DNA from: Humibacillus sp. DSM 29435
GTDB taxonomy: Bacteria > Actinomycetota > Actinomycetes > Actinomycetales > Dermatophilaceae
Reading direction: 5' to 3'
Assembly (NCBI RefSeq): GCF_001758225.1
Contig: NZ_MAST01000017.1
Location: 61,309-125,308, forward strand
DNA: 64,000 bases
Both the position numbers and the translations under genes were made by a program. Shown in pieces: positions 46,654 through 54,588 of this stretch. Within the stretch, counting starts at the first letter, position 1; each line of letters opens with the position of its first letter. The notes beneath the pieces were generated by a model that worked only from the letters and a program-made list of their open reading frames with translations, had not been told where the DNA came from and ran no database searches.

Positions 46654-47600
46654 GTTGAAGATAACAATCGTGCAGTGGTCGGGTCGGTCACCAGCCGGTT
46701 GATGTAGCCGCCGCGCGCGGCCGCGCGCACGCTGACCACCTTGTCGGCACCGGCTGCCACCCCGATCGCGGCGGGAACGTGATGCAGCTGCTCCGGGGTG
46801 ATCGCCACCACTCGATCGGACCCCTCATAGACGACGGGCGCGCCATCGACGTCGAAGAAGCGCGAGCAGACGTCGCCGACACTCTCACGCAGGGCGCGCT
46901 CGTCAGACGGGAAGAAGGCCGCTCGTCGCGACCGGAGCAGCGGCGGGGCTCCGACGCCCAGCAACGCGGCCTTCGCGGTGTCCCACATGTGAGCGATGCG
47001 CTGGAACGAAGGCTCGAGCTTCAGGGACTCGCTGAGCAACGGGCTCGGCAGGGCCGGCGCGTACAGGTAGACCGGGTGCCCCGACAGACGCTCGGCGTAG
47101 AGCCTTGTGATCTCATTGGTCTGCCACCACGGCTCAGGTTCCTCGAGGCCGCCCACGGTGGGCGCCACCAGGATCTCCGGGCAGGGCGACAACGCCTGCA
47201 TCCCCACCTCGTGCAATGTTCGACCCGACGAGATGAGCAGTGAGTCGCCACTGGCGAGGCCAGCATCATCGAGCGCCCGCTGCACACCGGGTGCCATCAG
47301 CGCACCGATGGAACCCACGCCGGAGCCGCTGACGACGTAGACGCGATTCAGCCCCAGCGACCGGGCACACGCATGCTCGAGGTCGGACGAGTCCTCATCA
47401 TCGAGACGATGCACCCGGATCTCGACGATGCCTCGGCGCCGCGCCTCGGAGAGCAGCCGGCTGACCGTCGGGCGACTGACGCCCAGAGCCTTGGCGATCT
47501 GGTCCTGGTTCTGCTCGTGGAGATAGTAGGCACTGGCCGCAGCGAACATCAGCTCACTGGAGAAGCGTGCTCCGGCACCGGGCCCATCAGTGGTGCTCAT
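46644..47600 (-). CDS. SorC/DeoR-type sugar-binding transcriptional regulator
   Basis: A 318-residue SorC-family regulator. The N-terminal helix-turn-helix is NQDQIAKALGVSRPTVSRLLSEARRRGIVEI (about residues 31-61). The large effector domain reads VGSIGALMAPGVQRALDD, LLISSGRTLHEV and GVGAPPLL...FFPSDE, with AAGADKVVSVRAAARGGYINRLVTD near the end. The ATG at 47600 follows GGGAGGG. The family binds phosphorylated sugars or polyols (including EryD for erythritol), which fits control of the polyol/pentose cluster downstream. The frame is open to 47675. Confidence 0.9.
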   Translation of the reverse strand: MSTTDGPGAGARFSSELMFAAASAYYLHEQNQDQIAKALGVSRPTVSRLLSEARRRGIVEIRVHRLDDEDSSDLEHACARSLGLNRVYVVSGSGVGSIGALMAPGVQRALDDAGLASGDSLLISSGRTLHEVGMQALSPCPEILVAPTVGGLEEPEPWWQTNEITRLYAERLSGHPVYLYAPALPSPLLSESLKLEPSFQRIAHMWDTAKAALLGVGAPPLLRSRRAAFFPSDERALRESVGDVCSRFFDVDGAPVVYEGSDRVVAITPEQLHHVPAAIGVAAGADKVVSVRAAARGGYINRLVTDPTTARLLSSTEQ

Positions 47601-47818
47601 CTCGCCCTCCCGACTCGATGGCGCATCTCTCGAACGATAGTGCAGAAACCGCGTTCCATGGACCCTCGCTGCCACCTCACGGTAGTCGGTCTGCGGCTCG
47701 AAGATCGGTCCGCGCCCGCTCCACCTGACGCCTCACCAATCCACCCAGGTCATCGCGACGAACCCTCCCCGAAGGCATCCACGACTCATTGCCCCCACTG
47801 ACCGAGGAGGACCGCCCG

Positions 47819-48085
47819 ATGAACCGGAACAGCCCGCCCCGCACTGTGACGACCGGGCCCTGGCTCGCGTTGGTGACAGCCCTGGCCCTCGTGGTCGCGA
47901 TCGTGGCCCTCATCTCGACCCTGCTCGGACATCCAGGGCCCAGTCGCGCCCAGGACGCGATCGCCCACATCCCGGTGTCGACCGCGACCCCGTACCCCTA
48001 CGCCACCACGGCGACGCCCTGGAAGACCCACACCGCCGACGCCACGACGGGCGACCCGAGCCCGGCGCCGAGCCCGTCCCGCTGA
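47819..48085 (+). CDS. Small membrane protein, unknown
   Basis: An 88-residue protein with a single hydrophobic segment (residues about 12-34), then a Thr/Pro/Ala-rich exterior tail. GGAGGA lies 7 bases before the ATG. No family is recognised. It stands alone between the divergent SorC gene and the riboswitch region; 47601-47818 shows no other feature. It is probably a single-pass or signal-anchored surface protein. Confidence 0.55.
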   Translation: MNRNSPPRTVTTGPWLALVTALALVVAIVALISTLLGHPGPSRAQDAIAHIPVSTATPYPYATTATPWKTHTADATTGDPSPAPSPSR

Positions 48086-48196
48086 ACCTCCCCAGCAGGG
48101 TGTGACCTATCCCTCACCTTCTGCACGGTTGAAGGTGGCATACGCCGGCATTCCGGGCGGCAGTTGGCCAGATGCTGACTTTTCCGTTACCGGGAT

Positions 48197-48226
48197 GTGA
48201 CATTGGCAACCTGGCTGGTCTAGTGT
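48197..48226 (+). promoter_or_regulatory. Candidate promoter for the CHAP gene leader
   Basis: GTGACA (48197-48202) and TAGTGT (48221-48226) are separated by 18 bases, in keeping with a housekeeping sigma-factor promoter. Transcription would begin about 40 bases before the riboswitch aptamer. 48086-48196 shows nothing else. Confidence 0.35.
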
Positions 48227-48270
48227 CGCGGGCAGTCCCACTGTCGAAGGTGGGGCTGCTCGAGGCGGAC

Positions 48271-48444
48271 CGCCGAGTCCTGCCACTGCCTCGGGGCCCA
48301 TCAGCACACAGGCAGGAGCGGGGGAACCAATTCCTCCGGATGTCCGCGGACATCCTCGGGGTGAAGCCCTTTGCCTGGTCGTCACGACCAGGTCAGGGCC
48401 GGGCACGAACCTCTGCCCGAACCCGACAGCTAACTTCGTAGGCG
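48271..48444 (+). ncRNA. Cyclic di-AMP (ydaO/yuaA-type) riboswitch
   Basis: The leader of the CHAP gene carries the conserved blocks of the c-di-AMP aptamer. GCGGGGGAACCAA is at 48318-48330, CGGGGTGAAGCCC at 48357-48369, and CCCGAACCCGACAGCTAAC at 48416-48434. The closing CGCC (48271-48274) can pair with GGCG (48441-48444). The start codon is 15 bases past the aptamer, so ligand binding could control the ribosome binding site or termination. In actinobacteria this class typically controls wall-hydrolase genes. Boundaries are approximate. Confidence 0.9.
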
Positions 48445-48458
48445 TTGAGAGGTAGCGC

Positions 48459-49409
48459 ATGACCAACCCCAACGTCCGCGGACGCCATCGCGCCCCGGGT
48501 CGACACCACCCCCTGACCGAGCTCAAGGCGATCGCACGCGAGTCCGCGCAGCCCGCCATGAAGGGCGCTGCTGTGGTGGCTGCCGCCGGTGGCCTCGTCG
48601 CCACCTTCGCCACCCCGGCCGGCGCTGACACGCTCACCGCAGCCGACACCAACGTCGCCGTTGCCGCGGTTGCCGCCCCCGCCGCCCCTGCCGTGGTCGG
48701 GCCTGCCACCGCGACGCCCGACACCGCGACCGACCTCGCCTCGTTCGGTTTCGCTGCCCCCACAGCCGCCAAGGCGAAGGCCGCCAAGCCGCAGGTCATC
48801 GAGGACGTCGTCGTCAAGGCGCAGCGCGCCGAGGCTGCCCGCGTCATCGCGGCCAAGGCCGCCTCCGACGCCAGGGCGAAGTCAGCGGCAAGGGCTGCCG
48901 ACCGGACCAGGACGGCCGCGAAGGCGGCCGCCAGCCAGCGCGAGTCCTCCTCGCAGCGCAGCTCACGCTCCACTACCCGACGCACGCTGACGAGCTCGAC
49001 CTCGGCCACCAAGTCGAGCTCGAACTCCTACACCCCCCAGGCATCGTCGGGCAGCCGCAGCGGACGCAACTGGGCGACGCCTGGCCAGTGCACCTGGGGT
49101 GCGCTCGCTCAGTGGTACGCCTCGGAGGGCTACTACCCGTCGGGCTGGACCGGCAACGCCCTGGTGTGGGGTTCCGGAGCCGCACGGTCGGGTTACACCG
49201 TGAGCAGCACGCCGCGGGCGCGCTCCATCCTCGTCATGCAGCCCGGCGTGCACGGCTCGTCGAGCTACGCCGGCCACGTCGCCTGGGTCACCTCGGTGAG
49301 TGGCAGCTCGGTCACGATCATCGAGATGAACGCTCTCGCCGGTGCCTACCGGTACAACACCCGCACGCTCACCAGCATGGGTGGCATGCGCTACATCTAC
49401 GCTCCCTGA
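48459..49409 (+). CDS. Secreted CHAP-domain peptidoglycan hydrolase
   Basis: A 316-residue exported protein. A long signal region ends near AGADT (about 53-57). An Ala/Lys/Arg-rich coiled segment (about 100-160) and a Ser/Thr/Arg-rich linker (160-200) follow. The CHAP domain (about 200-316) has the catalytic Cys211 (GQCTWGALAQWY), His273 (AGHVAWV) and Glu289 (IIEMN). CHAP enzymes cleave peptidoglycan as amidases or endopeptidases. GAGAGG precedes the ATG. The c-di-AMP riboswitch upstream ties it to cell-envelope or osmotic homeostasis. Confidence 0.9.
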   Translation: MTNPNVRGRHRAPGRHHPLTELKAIARESAQPAMKGAAVVAAAGGLVATFATPAGADTLTAADTNVAVAAVAAPAAPAVVGPATATPDTATDLASFGFAAPTAAKAKAAKPQVIEDVVVKAQRAEAARVIAAKAASDARAKSAARAADRTRTAAKAAASQRESSSQRSSRSTTRRTLTSSTSATKSSSNSYTPQASSGSRSGRNWATPGQCTWGALAQWYASEGYYPSGWTGNALVWGSGAARSGYTVSSTPRARSILVMQPGVHGSSSYAGHVAWVTSVSGSSVTIIEMNALAGAYRYNTRTLTSMGGMRYIYAP

Positions 49410-49431
49410 CCCGGAGCCGGTCGACGAACGT

Positions 49432-49470
49432 CCGAAGGGGAGGGTGCCATCTGGCGCCCTCCCCTTCGGC
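49432..49470 (+). terminator. Strong hairpin terminator after the CHAP gene
   Basis: CCGAAGGGGAGGG (49432-49444) pairs with CCCTCCCCTTCGG (49457-49469), and the inner GCC...GGC extends the stem around an ATCT loop. It lies 23 bases past the CHAP stop codon, before the CHRD gene. Confidence 0.85.
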
Positions 49471-49584
49471 GTCCACTCCAATCCGATCAGGTGGCGGCGC
49501 CGAACCGGTTCATGGAGACGGTCGACCGACCAGCGCCGACCCCCAGGGGCCTGGCGGCTCAGTCTCCCTTCAAGGAGGAAGCAC

Positions 49585-50358
49585 ATGCGCACCAGAACTG
49601 CTCGAATCGCCGGCGTCACCTTTGCTGCGGCCGGGGCCATGGCCCTGACCGTCGGGCCGGCCTTCGCCGCCAACAACGCCTGGGTCTCCGGCAACCTCTC
49701 GCCCGTGGCGAACAACAACGTCTCGACCGTCAGCGGTACCGCGATGGCCGAGGTCGACGGCAACACCGTCACCGTCACGGTTGCCGCCTCCGGGCTGCTG
49801 GCCGGCTCTCCGCACGCCGCCCACATCCACTTCGCCCCCGACTCGCGACACGCCTGCCCCACCATCGCCGACGACAAGAACGGCGACGGCCACATCAACA
49901 CCTCTGAGGGCGGCCCCGCCTACGGCAGCGTCATGGTCTCGCTCACCACCAGCGGCGACACCTCCCCCAAGAGCGCCCTCGCCATCGACCGGTTCAGCAC
50001 CGCCCCCGGCGGCAAGATCAGCTACGAGCGCGGCAGCATCACGGTCACCCCCGAGCTCGCGAAGGCGATCTCGGCCGGCCAGTCCGCCATCGTCGTGCAC
50101 GGTGTCGACTACAACAAGAACGGCAAGTACGACGGCGCCACCAAGAGCGACCTCGACCCGAGCCTGCCCACCGAGGCCACCGACCCGGCCCTGTGCGGCA
50201 TCCTCAAGGTCGCCCCGGCCGGCAGCATGCACACCGGTGGTGGCGGCGCGGCAGCCGGCTCCAACGAGGGCATGCTGTTGCTCGGTGGCGGTCTGCTGAT
50301 CGGTGCGATCGGCACCGGCGCCTACGCCAAGCGTCGCAACAACGCCGTCAAGGCCTGA
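49585..50358 (+). CDS. Surface protein with CHRD domain and C-terminal membrane anchor
   Basis: A 257-residue exported protein. A signal peptide (1-28, cut after AFAA) is followed by a CHRD domain (about 35-195) with SGNLSPVANNNVSTVSG, HAAHIHFAPDSRHACP and IVVHGVDYN. The C-terminus ends in a Gly/Ala linker, a hydrophobic helix (about 230-250) and the basic tail KRRNNAVKA, as in anchored surface proteins. GGAGGAAGC precedes the ATG. A class F sortase follows 12 bases downstream, suggesting a substrate-enzyme pair, although no canonical LPXTG is present. Confidence 0.88.
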   Translation: MRTRTARIAGVTFAAAGAMALTVGPAFAANNAWVSGNLSPVANNNVSTVSGTAMAEVDGNTVTVTVAASGLLAGSPHAAHIHFAPDSRHACPTIADDKNGDGHINTSEGGPAYGSVMVSLTTSGDTSPKSALAIDRFSTAPGGKISYERGSITVTPELAKAISAGQSAIVVHGVDYNKNGKYDGATKSDLDPSLPTEATDPALCGILKVAPAGSMHTGGGGAAAGSNEGMLLLGGGLLIGAIGTGAYAKRRNNAVKA

Positions 50359-50370
50359 TCTCTCAACCTC

Positions 50371-51126
50371 ATGTCCCATCTCCAGCAGTCAGAACGCGGT
50401 CGTCGCGGCACCTTTGGTGTCGCGGCGGCCGCCGCCCTGCTCCTCGTCGTCGGACTGGTGGTGCTCGTCCTCGGCATCCGCGGCCACGACGGGCCACCTC
50501 AACCAGCCGCCGCCCCGACCGTGTCGGCCTCGGCCGAGGCCGGTCCCTCCGTGACCCCCTCCCCCGACGCCACGACGCCTTCAGGGGGCAGCACCACGCC
50601 GAAGGCCACGAAGGCCACGAAGGCGCCGGCACCGAAGTCAGACCTCGGGCAGTTTCTCGAGGCCTCGGCGCCGACGAGCATCGAGATCCCCGCCATCGAC
50701 CTGCGCTCCACGACCTTCGTGCCGCTGTCGGTGCAGTCGAACGGCACGATCTCGGTGCCGGGCACGGTCGACGAGGTCGGCCTCTACCGCGACGGTCCCA
50801 CGCCGGGCCAGCTGGGCCCATCGGTGCTGGCCGCGCACGTCGACTCGCCGTCGGGCCGCAAGGGCATCTTCTACAAGCTGGGGGCCGTCAAGGTGGGCGA
50901 CCAGGTGCGCATCACCCGCGCCGACAAGAGCACCCTCACCTTCACCGTCGACAAGGTGTCGGCCTACCGCAAGACCGAGTTCCCCACCGACCTGGTCTAC
51001 AAGGGTGACTACAAACGCGCCGAGATCCGGCTCGTCACGTGCGGCGGCCCTGTCGACAGCGCGAACGAGTACCGCGACAACGTGGTGGTCTTCGGCCACC
51101 TGACGAGCGCTCGAACCACCGCCTGA
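50371..51126 (+). CDS. Class F sortase
   Basis: A 251-residue sortase. One N-terminal membrane helix (17-36) and a Pro/Thr/Ser-rich linker (40-88) precede the sortase beta barrel. The catalytic residues are His156 (AAHVDSP), Cys224 (LVTCGG) and Arg235 (EYRDNVVV), the class F pattern. It would attach surface proteins to peptidoglycan outside the membrane. It lies 12 bases after the CHRD protein gene. Confidence 0.92.
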   Translation: MSHLQQSERGRRGTFGVAAAAALLLVVGLVVLVLGIRGHDGPPQPAAAPTVSASAEAGPSVTPSPDATTPSGGSTTPKATKATKAPAPKSDLGQFLEASAPTSIEIPAIDLRSTTFVPLSVQSNGTISVPGTVDEVGLYRDGPTPGQLGPSVLAAHVDSPSGRKGIFYKLGAVKVGDQVRITRADKSTLTFTVDKVSAYRKTEFPTDLVYKGDYKRAEIRLVTCGGPVDSANEYRDNVVVFGHLTSARTTA

Positions 51127-51189
51127 GGATGCCGCTGGGCCCGCCTCACGCTCCGTGCGCGCGACCGCTGTGGCGGGTCGGCAGGCACG

Positions 51190-51762
51190 TCACCGAGGCT
51201 CCGTCGGTGGCTCGCCCGAGGCGTCGGCGAAGGCGTCCGCGCCGGATCCGATGGCGCGCTGGTACCAGGCGACATCGAGCCACTGCCCGAGCTTGTAACC
51301 GACTCGGGAGTAGGTGCCGACCGGCTCGAAGCCCAGTGCGGTGTGCAGCCGTGCACTCGCGTCGTTCGGTTGCGTGACTCCCGCCGCCACCGTTCGAAAG
51401 CCTCTCTCGGCCAGCCGGGCGAGCAACGCTTCGTAGAGTCGCCGCCCGCCACCGCTGCCCCGACGGCTCATGGCGAGGTAGACCGAGACCTCGCACGAGA
51501 ACCGGTAAGCGGCTCGCTCCCGGAAGAGGCCGCCGTAGGCGTAGCCGGCCAGCTGGCCGTCAGGCTCCTCGAGCACGAGAAACGCGTGGCGCGCCTGCGC
51601 CACCTCGATGCGGCGACGCAGCTCAGCGGCATCCGGCGGCGTGGCCTCGAAGCTGATCGTCGTGTCGGTCACGTAAGGGGCGTAGATCGCCGCACAGGCC
51701 GAGGCGTCGGCGGCGGTCGCGTCGCGCACCACCCGGTCGTCGCGGGCCTCAGTCACCTGCAT
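51190..51762 (-). CDS. GNAT N-acetyltransferase (phosphinothricin acetyltransferase-like)
   Basis: A 190-residue GNAT protein: VVRDATAADASACAAIYAPYVTDTTISFEATPPD is the N-terminal pattern of the Pat/MddA group, EVSVYLAMSRRGSGGGRRLYEALLARL the acetyl-CoA loop, and NDASARLHTALGFEPVG the C-terminal motif. Members acetylate methionine sulfone/sulfoximine or phosphinothricin-like amines. The ATG at 51762 is chosen among three in-frame options (51762, 51786, 51798) and no strong ribosome binding site is seen. Confidence 0.88.
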   Translation of the reverse strand: MQVTEARDDRVVRDATAADASACAAIYAPYVTDTTISFEATPPDAAELRRRIEVAQARHAFLVLEEPDGQLAGYAYGGLFRERAAYRFSCEVSVYLAMSRRGSGGGRRLYEALLARLAERGFRTVAAGVTQPNDASARLHTALGFEPVGTYSRVGYKLGQWLDVAWYQRAIGSGADAFADASGEPPTEPR

Positions 51763-51968
51763 GACGCCGTCCACGACGCCGCCCATGGGGGGCAACACTC
51801 ATGGCGTCAGCCTACGTCCGCTCCCATTGGCCGTCTGGGCCCGCTCTCGACCGCGCGAGTCAGACCACGGCCGGCTTCGCCCAAGCGCCGGGTGCCCGCA
51901 CGACCGGGCTCAGACCACGGTCGGGCTTCTGACCGGCGTGGGAGGATGCGTGCGGATCGGAGGCCACC

Positions 51969-52382
51969 ATGACTGACTACCCGCAGCTGTTGCACACGGC
52001 GATCGACACCACCGACGCTCGCGAGCTGGCCGAGTTCTACCGGCAGCTCCTCGGGCTCACCTACCGTCCGGGCGACGAACCTCCGACGGGCGAGGGGGCC
52101 GACCAGGCCGACTGGCTCGTGCTCGTCGGGCCAGACGGACGTCGCAAGCTGGCCTTCCAGCAGGTCGAGCGCCTGGAGCGCACGACCTGGCCCGCCCACG
52201 ACGTACCGATGCAGATGCACCTCGACCTCACGGTGTCCAGTGCCGAGCAGCTCGAGCCCCAGCGAGAGCGCGCCCAGGCCCTCGGAGCCGTGCTGCTGCT
52301 CGACCGCACCGACGACGCCGATGAACCGCTCTACGTCTTCGCCGACCCGGCGGGCCACCCGTTCTGCCTCTTCGTCGGCTGA
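51969..52382 (+). CDS. VOC family protein (glyoxalase/dioxygenase superfamily)
   Basis: A 137-residue vicinal-oxygen-chelate protein with two beta-alpha-beta-beta-beta units: DARELAEFYRQLLGLTYRPGD and the second half LDLTVSSAEQLEPQRERAQALGAVLL, ending ADPAGHPFCLFV. A His near the N-terminus (LLHTAIDTTD) and Glu/His positions in the strands could bind metal. Substrate unknown. GGAGG precedes the ATG. It is upstream of the HIT gene with a 51-base gap. Confidence 0.85.
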   Translation: MTDYPQLLHTAIDTTDARELAEFYRQLLGLTYRPGDEPPTGEGADQADWLVLVGPDGRRKLAFQQVERLERTTWPAHDVPMQMHLDLTVSSAEQLEPQRERAQALGAVLLLDRTDDADEPLYVFADPAGHPFCLFVG

Positions 52383-52433
52383 CCGTGACGTCGGGTCCAG
52401 CCCGATCCCACTCTGCCTGAGAGGTTCTCCGCC

Positions 52434-52898
52434 ATGACCACCCCCGACCTCGTGCCCGGCTGCTTTGCCTGCAACCACCAGGCGCGCAGCTCGCTGCCAC
52501 CGAGAGAAGACGTCACGCACACCGACCACTGGCGCGTCGCACACGCCTTCAACAGCACGCTGCCCGGCTGGCTCGTGATCAACCCCACCCGGCACCTCAC
52601 GTCGTTCACCGAGCTGGCACCGGCCGCGGCCGACGAGCTCGGTGGTCTGGTTCACCACCTGAGTGCGGCGCTCGAGCAGGTGACCGGGTGCACCAAGACC
52701 TACCTCATGCAGTTCTCCGAGGCCGACGGGTTCTCGCACCTGCACGTGCATCTGGTGCCCCGGATGCCGGACCACCCGGCTGACGCGCGGGGGCCCAAGG
52801 TCTTCGCCTACCTCAACGACGACCCCGCGCAGTGGTTGCCCGAGAGCCGGCGCGACAGCATCGGCCTGGCTCTACGAGAGGCGTTGTCGGCGCCCTGA
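52434..52898 (+). CDS. HIT domain protein
   Basis: A 154-residue protein with the histidine triad HLHVHLVPR near residue 105 and an N-terminal CFAC pair. The intervening PGWLVINPTRHLTSFTELAPAAADELGGLVHHL is the HIT substrate helix. It probably hydrolyses a nucleotidyl phosphate. It differs from the HIT protein at 9783 in length and N-terminus, so it is a separate subfamily. GAGAGG precedes the ATG. Confidence 0.85.
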   Translation: MTTPDLVPGCFACNHQARSSLPPREDVTHTDHWRVAHAFNSTLPGWLVINPTRHLTSFTELAPAAADELGGLVHHLSAALEQVTGCTKTYLMQFSEADGFSHLHVHLVPRMPDHPADARGPKVFAYLNDDPAQWLPESRRDSIGLALREALSAP

Positions 52899-52994
52899 CC
52901 ACGTCCAGCCGGATGGCGCGGTCGGAGTGGCGGGGCTCGAGGAGGGCGAGGCCGGGGCTGAGCCGGCACCTGACGGCGTCGACGCTCCTGCGGG

Positions 52995-54440
52995 TCAGTC
53001 GACCTGCGACTCGGTGCGGTCCTCAGCCCACGCGGTGTGGAAGGTGCCCTCACGGTCGACCCGCTGATAGGTGTGCGCGCCGAAGTTGTCGCGCAGCACC
53101 TGGATGAGCGCTGCCGGCAGACGCTCGCGGCGCAGGCCGTCGAAGTAGGCCAGTGATGAGGCAAAGGCGGGGGTGGGCACGCCGGCTGACACGGCCACGC
53201 CGACCACCCTGCGCCAGGCCTCGACGCCCGACGAGACGGCATCCGCGAAGTACTCGGCGGTGAGCAGCGACGTGAGGTCAGGTTCGGTGGCGTACGCCTC
53301 TTTGATGCGGTCGAGAAAGCGGGCCCGGATGATGCAGCCGCCGCGCCAGATCGTGGCGACGGTGCCCAGGTCGAGATCCCAGTCGTACTCTCGCGAACCG
53401 GCGGCGAGCTGGTCGAAGCCCTGTGCGTAGGCGACCACCTTCGAAGCGTAGAGAGCGGCACGCACGTCGTCGACGAACTGCTCGCGGTCGGCCTTCGACA
53501 AGGAGTGGGATGCCGCGTCGCCGCCGAAGAGCTTGCGAGCGGCGGCGCGCTGCTCGGTGTGGCCCGACAACGCGCGGGCGAAGGTGGCCTCGGCGATCCC
53601 CGTGACGGGGATGCCGAGGTCAAGGGCGTTCTGCACCGTCCAGCGACCGGTGCCCTTCTGCTCGGCCGCGTCGGCCACGACATCGACGAAGGGCTTTCCG
53701 GTGGAGGCGTCGGTGTGCTTCAGCACGTCGGCCGTCATCTCGATGAGGAACGACTCGAGATCGCCTCCGTTCCAGTCACGGAAGACGTCGGCGATGGCAG
53801 ACGGCTCGAGTCCACCCACCGAGCGCAGCAGGTCGAACGACTCGGCGATCAGCTGCATGTCGGCGTACTCGATGCCGTTGTGCACCATCTTGACGAAGTG
53901 GCCGGCCGCGTCGGGCCCCAGGTGGGCGGCGCAGGGAGTGCCGTCGACCTGGGCGGCGATCGACTCGACGACCGGGCCGATGCGCTCGTAGGCGTGCTCA
54001 GAGCCGCCCACCATGATCGAGGGGCCGTTGAGGGCGCCTTCCTCGCCGCCCGAGACGCCCATGCCGACGAAGTGCACGCCCTGGTCGGACAGTGCCTTCT
54101 CTCGCCGGAGGGTGTCGGTGAACTGCGCGTTGCCCGCGTCGATGACGATGTCGCCGTCATCGAGCAGCGGCGTCAGCGAGTCGATGACGGCATCGGTCGG
54201 TTTCCCCGCCTTGACCATGACGATGATGGCGCGGGGCGTCTCGATGGCGGCCACGAAGTCCTCGAGGCTCTCGCACCCGACGAAGTCACCTTCGGCGCCG
54301 TGGTCGTCGATCAGACTCGTCATCCTGGCCGTGGTGCGGTTGTGTACCGCCACCGTGTGCCCGTGCCGGGCGATGTTGCGAGCGAGGTTGCGACCCATGG
54401 TCGACAGGCCGGTGACGCCGATCGTTGCGGTTGGCTGCAT
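52995..54440 (-). CDS. gnd: 6-phosphogluconate dehydrogenase, decarboxylating
   Basis: A 481-residue 6-phosphogluconate dehydrogenase of the oxidative pentose phosphate pathway, forming ribulose-5-phosphate and CO2. The N-terminal Rossmann motif is GVTGLSTMGRNLARN; VHNRT at the end of beta2 suits NADP. The substrate-binding VGMGVSGGEEGALNGPSIM and KMVHNGIEYADMQLI are canonical, including the catalytic Lys and Glu positions. The C-terminal helix-tail includes YFDGLRRERLPAALIQ. It reads alone, divergent from the amidohydrolase gene. Confidence 0.96.
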   Translation of the reverse strand: MQPTATIGVTGLSTMGRNLARNIARHGHTVAVHNRTTARMTSLIDDHGAEGDFVGCESLEDFVAAIETPRAIIVMVKAGKPTDAVIDSLTPLLDDGDIVIDAGNAQFTDTLRREKALSDQGVHFVGMGVSGGEEGALNGPSIMVGGSEHAYERIGPVVESIAAQVDGTPCAAHLGPDAAGHFVKMVHNGIEYADMQLIAESFDLLRSVGGLEPSAIADVFRDWNGGDLESFLIEMTADVLKHTDASTGKPFVDVVADAAEQKGTGRWTVQNALDLGIPVTGIAEATFARALSGHTEQRAAARKLFGGDAASHSLSKADREQFVDDVRAALYASKVVAYAQGFDQLAAGSREYDWDLDLGTVATIWRGGCIIRARFLDRIKEAYATEPDLTSLLTAEYFADAVSSGVEAWRRVVGVAVSAGVPTPAFASSLAYFDGLRRERLPAALIQVLRDNFGAHTYQRVDREGTFHTAWAEDRTESQVD

Positions 54441-54588
54441 ACGTTGGGCAACCTCCCCCGGACCTCCCGCATTCCACCACGTGCCAGGTCGAGCCCTCAG
54501 CCGGCCCGATCAGGGTCACCGTGCCCGACGGAAAGTCGAGGGGCGTCAGTCGCCCTGTCGGCAGGACGAAGCGGCACAATCAGGGACC

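Noticed and set aside
51860..51928. Direct repeat TCAGACCACGG in the GNAT/VOC divergent gap
   Set aside because: Two copies of about 18 bases with mismatches and no wider similarity; too weak to call an element.
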